A program made the position numbers and the translations under genes. A stretch of 64,000 bases of DNA, from NCBI RefSeq assembly GCF_052156635.1, contig NZ_JBQKUO010000004.1:186001-250000 (forward strand), read 5' to 3'. Shown here piece by piece: positions 63,801 through 64,000 of this stretch (position 1 is the stretch's first letter; each line of letters begins with the position of its first letter). A model generated the notes under the pieces. That model was not told the DNA's origin. It made no database searches and saw only the letters and a list, made by a program, of their open reading frames with translations. The stretch comes from Nitrospina sp052156635 (GTDB lineage Bacteria; Nitrospinota; Nitrospinia; Nitrospinales; Nitrospinaceae).

Positions 63801-64000
63801 CGGCCATTTTCTGTTTATCGGGTGGCCTCACAGGCACATTAAAATCGTTGATGCAAGCCCGGCCTCAAATGCGGTATGCTTGTAAGCTCATGGTTTTAAA
63901 TCCAATTTTAGCCATCGATCATTCAAACTTCTACCGATCCTCCAAATATCCGTGACCGATCCATTAATCAATTCATCCATCCGCTCACAATCGAATCTTC
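63801..64000. other. Right-edge intergenic sequence
   Basis: No gene is supported in the last 200 bases. An in-frame GTG at 63952 stays open to the window edge (16 codons) but has no ribosome binding site. A TTGATG...TATGCT pair around 63848-63880 has a spacing of 21, too long for a standard promoter. Confidence 0.4.

Overview
This window looks like ordinary chromosome from an aerobic, Gram-negative, moderately high-GC bacterium. It carries outer-membrane transport (TonB receptor and TonB), lipoprotein maturation (lgt, lspA), a Tat-exported molybdoenzyme, a periplasmic HtrA protease and a 1634-residue secreted multicopper oxidase. Non-ATG starts are common. The gene mix (giant six-cupredoxin oxidase, cobalamin salvage, DapL lysine pathway, APS-type CysH) fits the Nitrospina/Nitrospinota or deltaproteobacterial neighbourhood, but that placement is inference from gene content, not a database result. 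I see no transposase, prophage, integron or CRISPR array.

0-7 kb: the first codons of a secreted protein run off the left edge, followed by a bidirectional terminator, the giant oxidase and htrA, all on the minus strand. 7-18 kb: cysH, an orphan ECF transporter T component, an HD hydrolase overlapping a sirtuin, a DUF1566 protein, a CBS protein, SelO, thiL and two tandem CNNM/CorC-type membrane proteins that converge on a DjlA-like J protein. 18-32 kb: a Dabb protein and a histone H1-like/DksA fusion, then a long minus-strand block of secA, an M23 peptidase, a TPR protein and the conserved replication/ribosome operon rpsF-ssb-rpsR-DUF2232-rplI-dnaB. A seven-repeat FG-GAP lipoprotein and a family 5 solute-binding protein follow.

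32-46 kb: a methyltransferase, the initiator tRNA, a structured intergenic region, a 2[4Fe-4S] ferredoxin, HspQ, an HDOD protein, MsrP, a LemA/GIDE-domain pair, and the minus-strand run M50 protease-trpS-ileS-lspA-lgt. 46-57 kb: a MinD-type ATPase, CCA-adding enzyme and esterase precede a cobalamin module. That module has a promoter, cobalamin riboswitch and intrinsic terminator, then btuF-btuD-btuC-cobQ-TonB receptor-tonB and a lipoprotein cytochrome c.

57-64 kb: dapL-folK face a minus-strand cluster tmk-ubiX-cysteine desulfurase-thiI, in which the desulfurase is the expected sulfur donor for ThiI. A membrane-anchored unknown and a J-domain protein lacking the zinc region lie at the right edge. 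The most unusual items are the triplicated oxidase with a single intact copper-site set at the junction of its first two modules, the self-contained cobalamin salvage and uptake unit, the Lys-rich DksA fusion, a possible small RNA at 33.1 kb, and a palindromic operator candidate before cysH.
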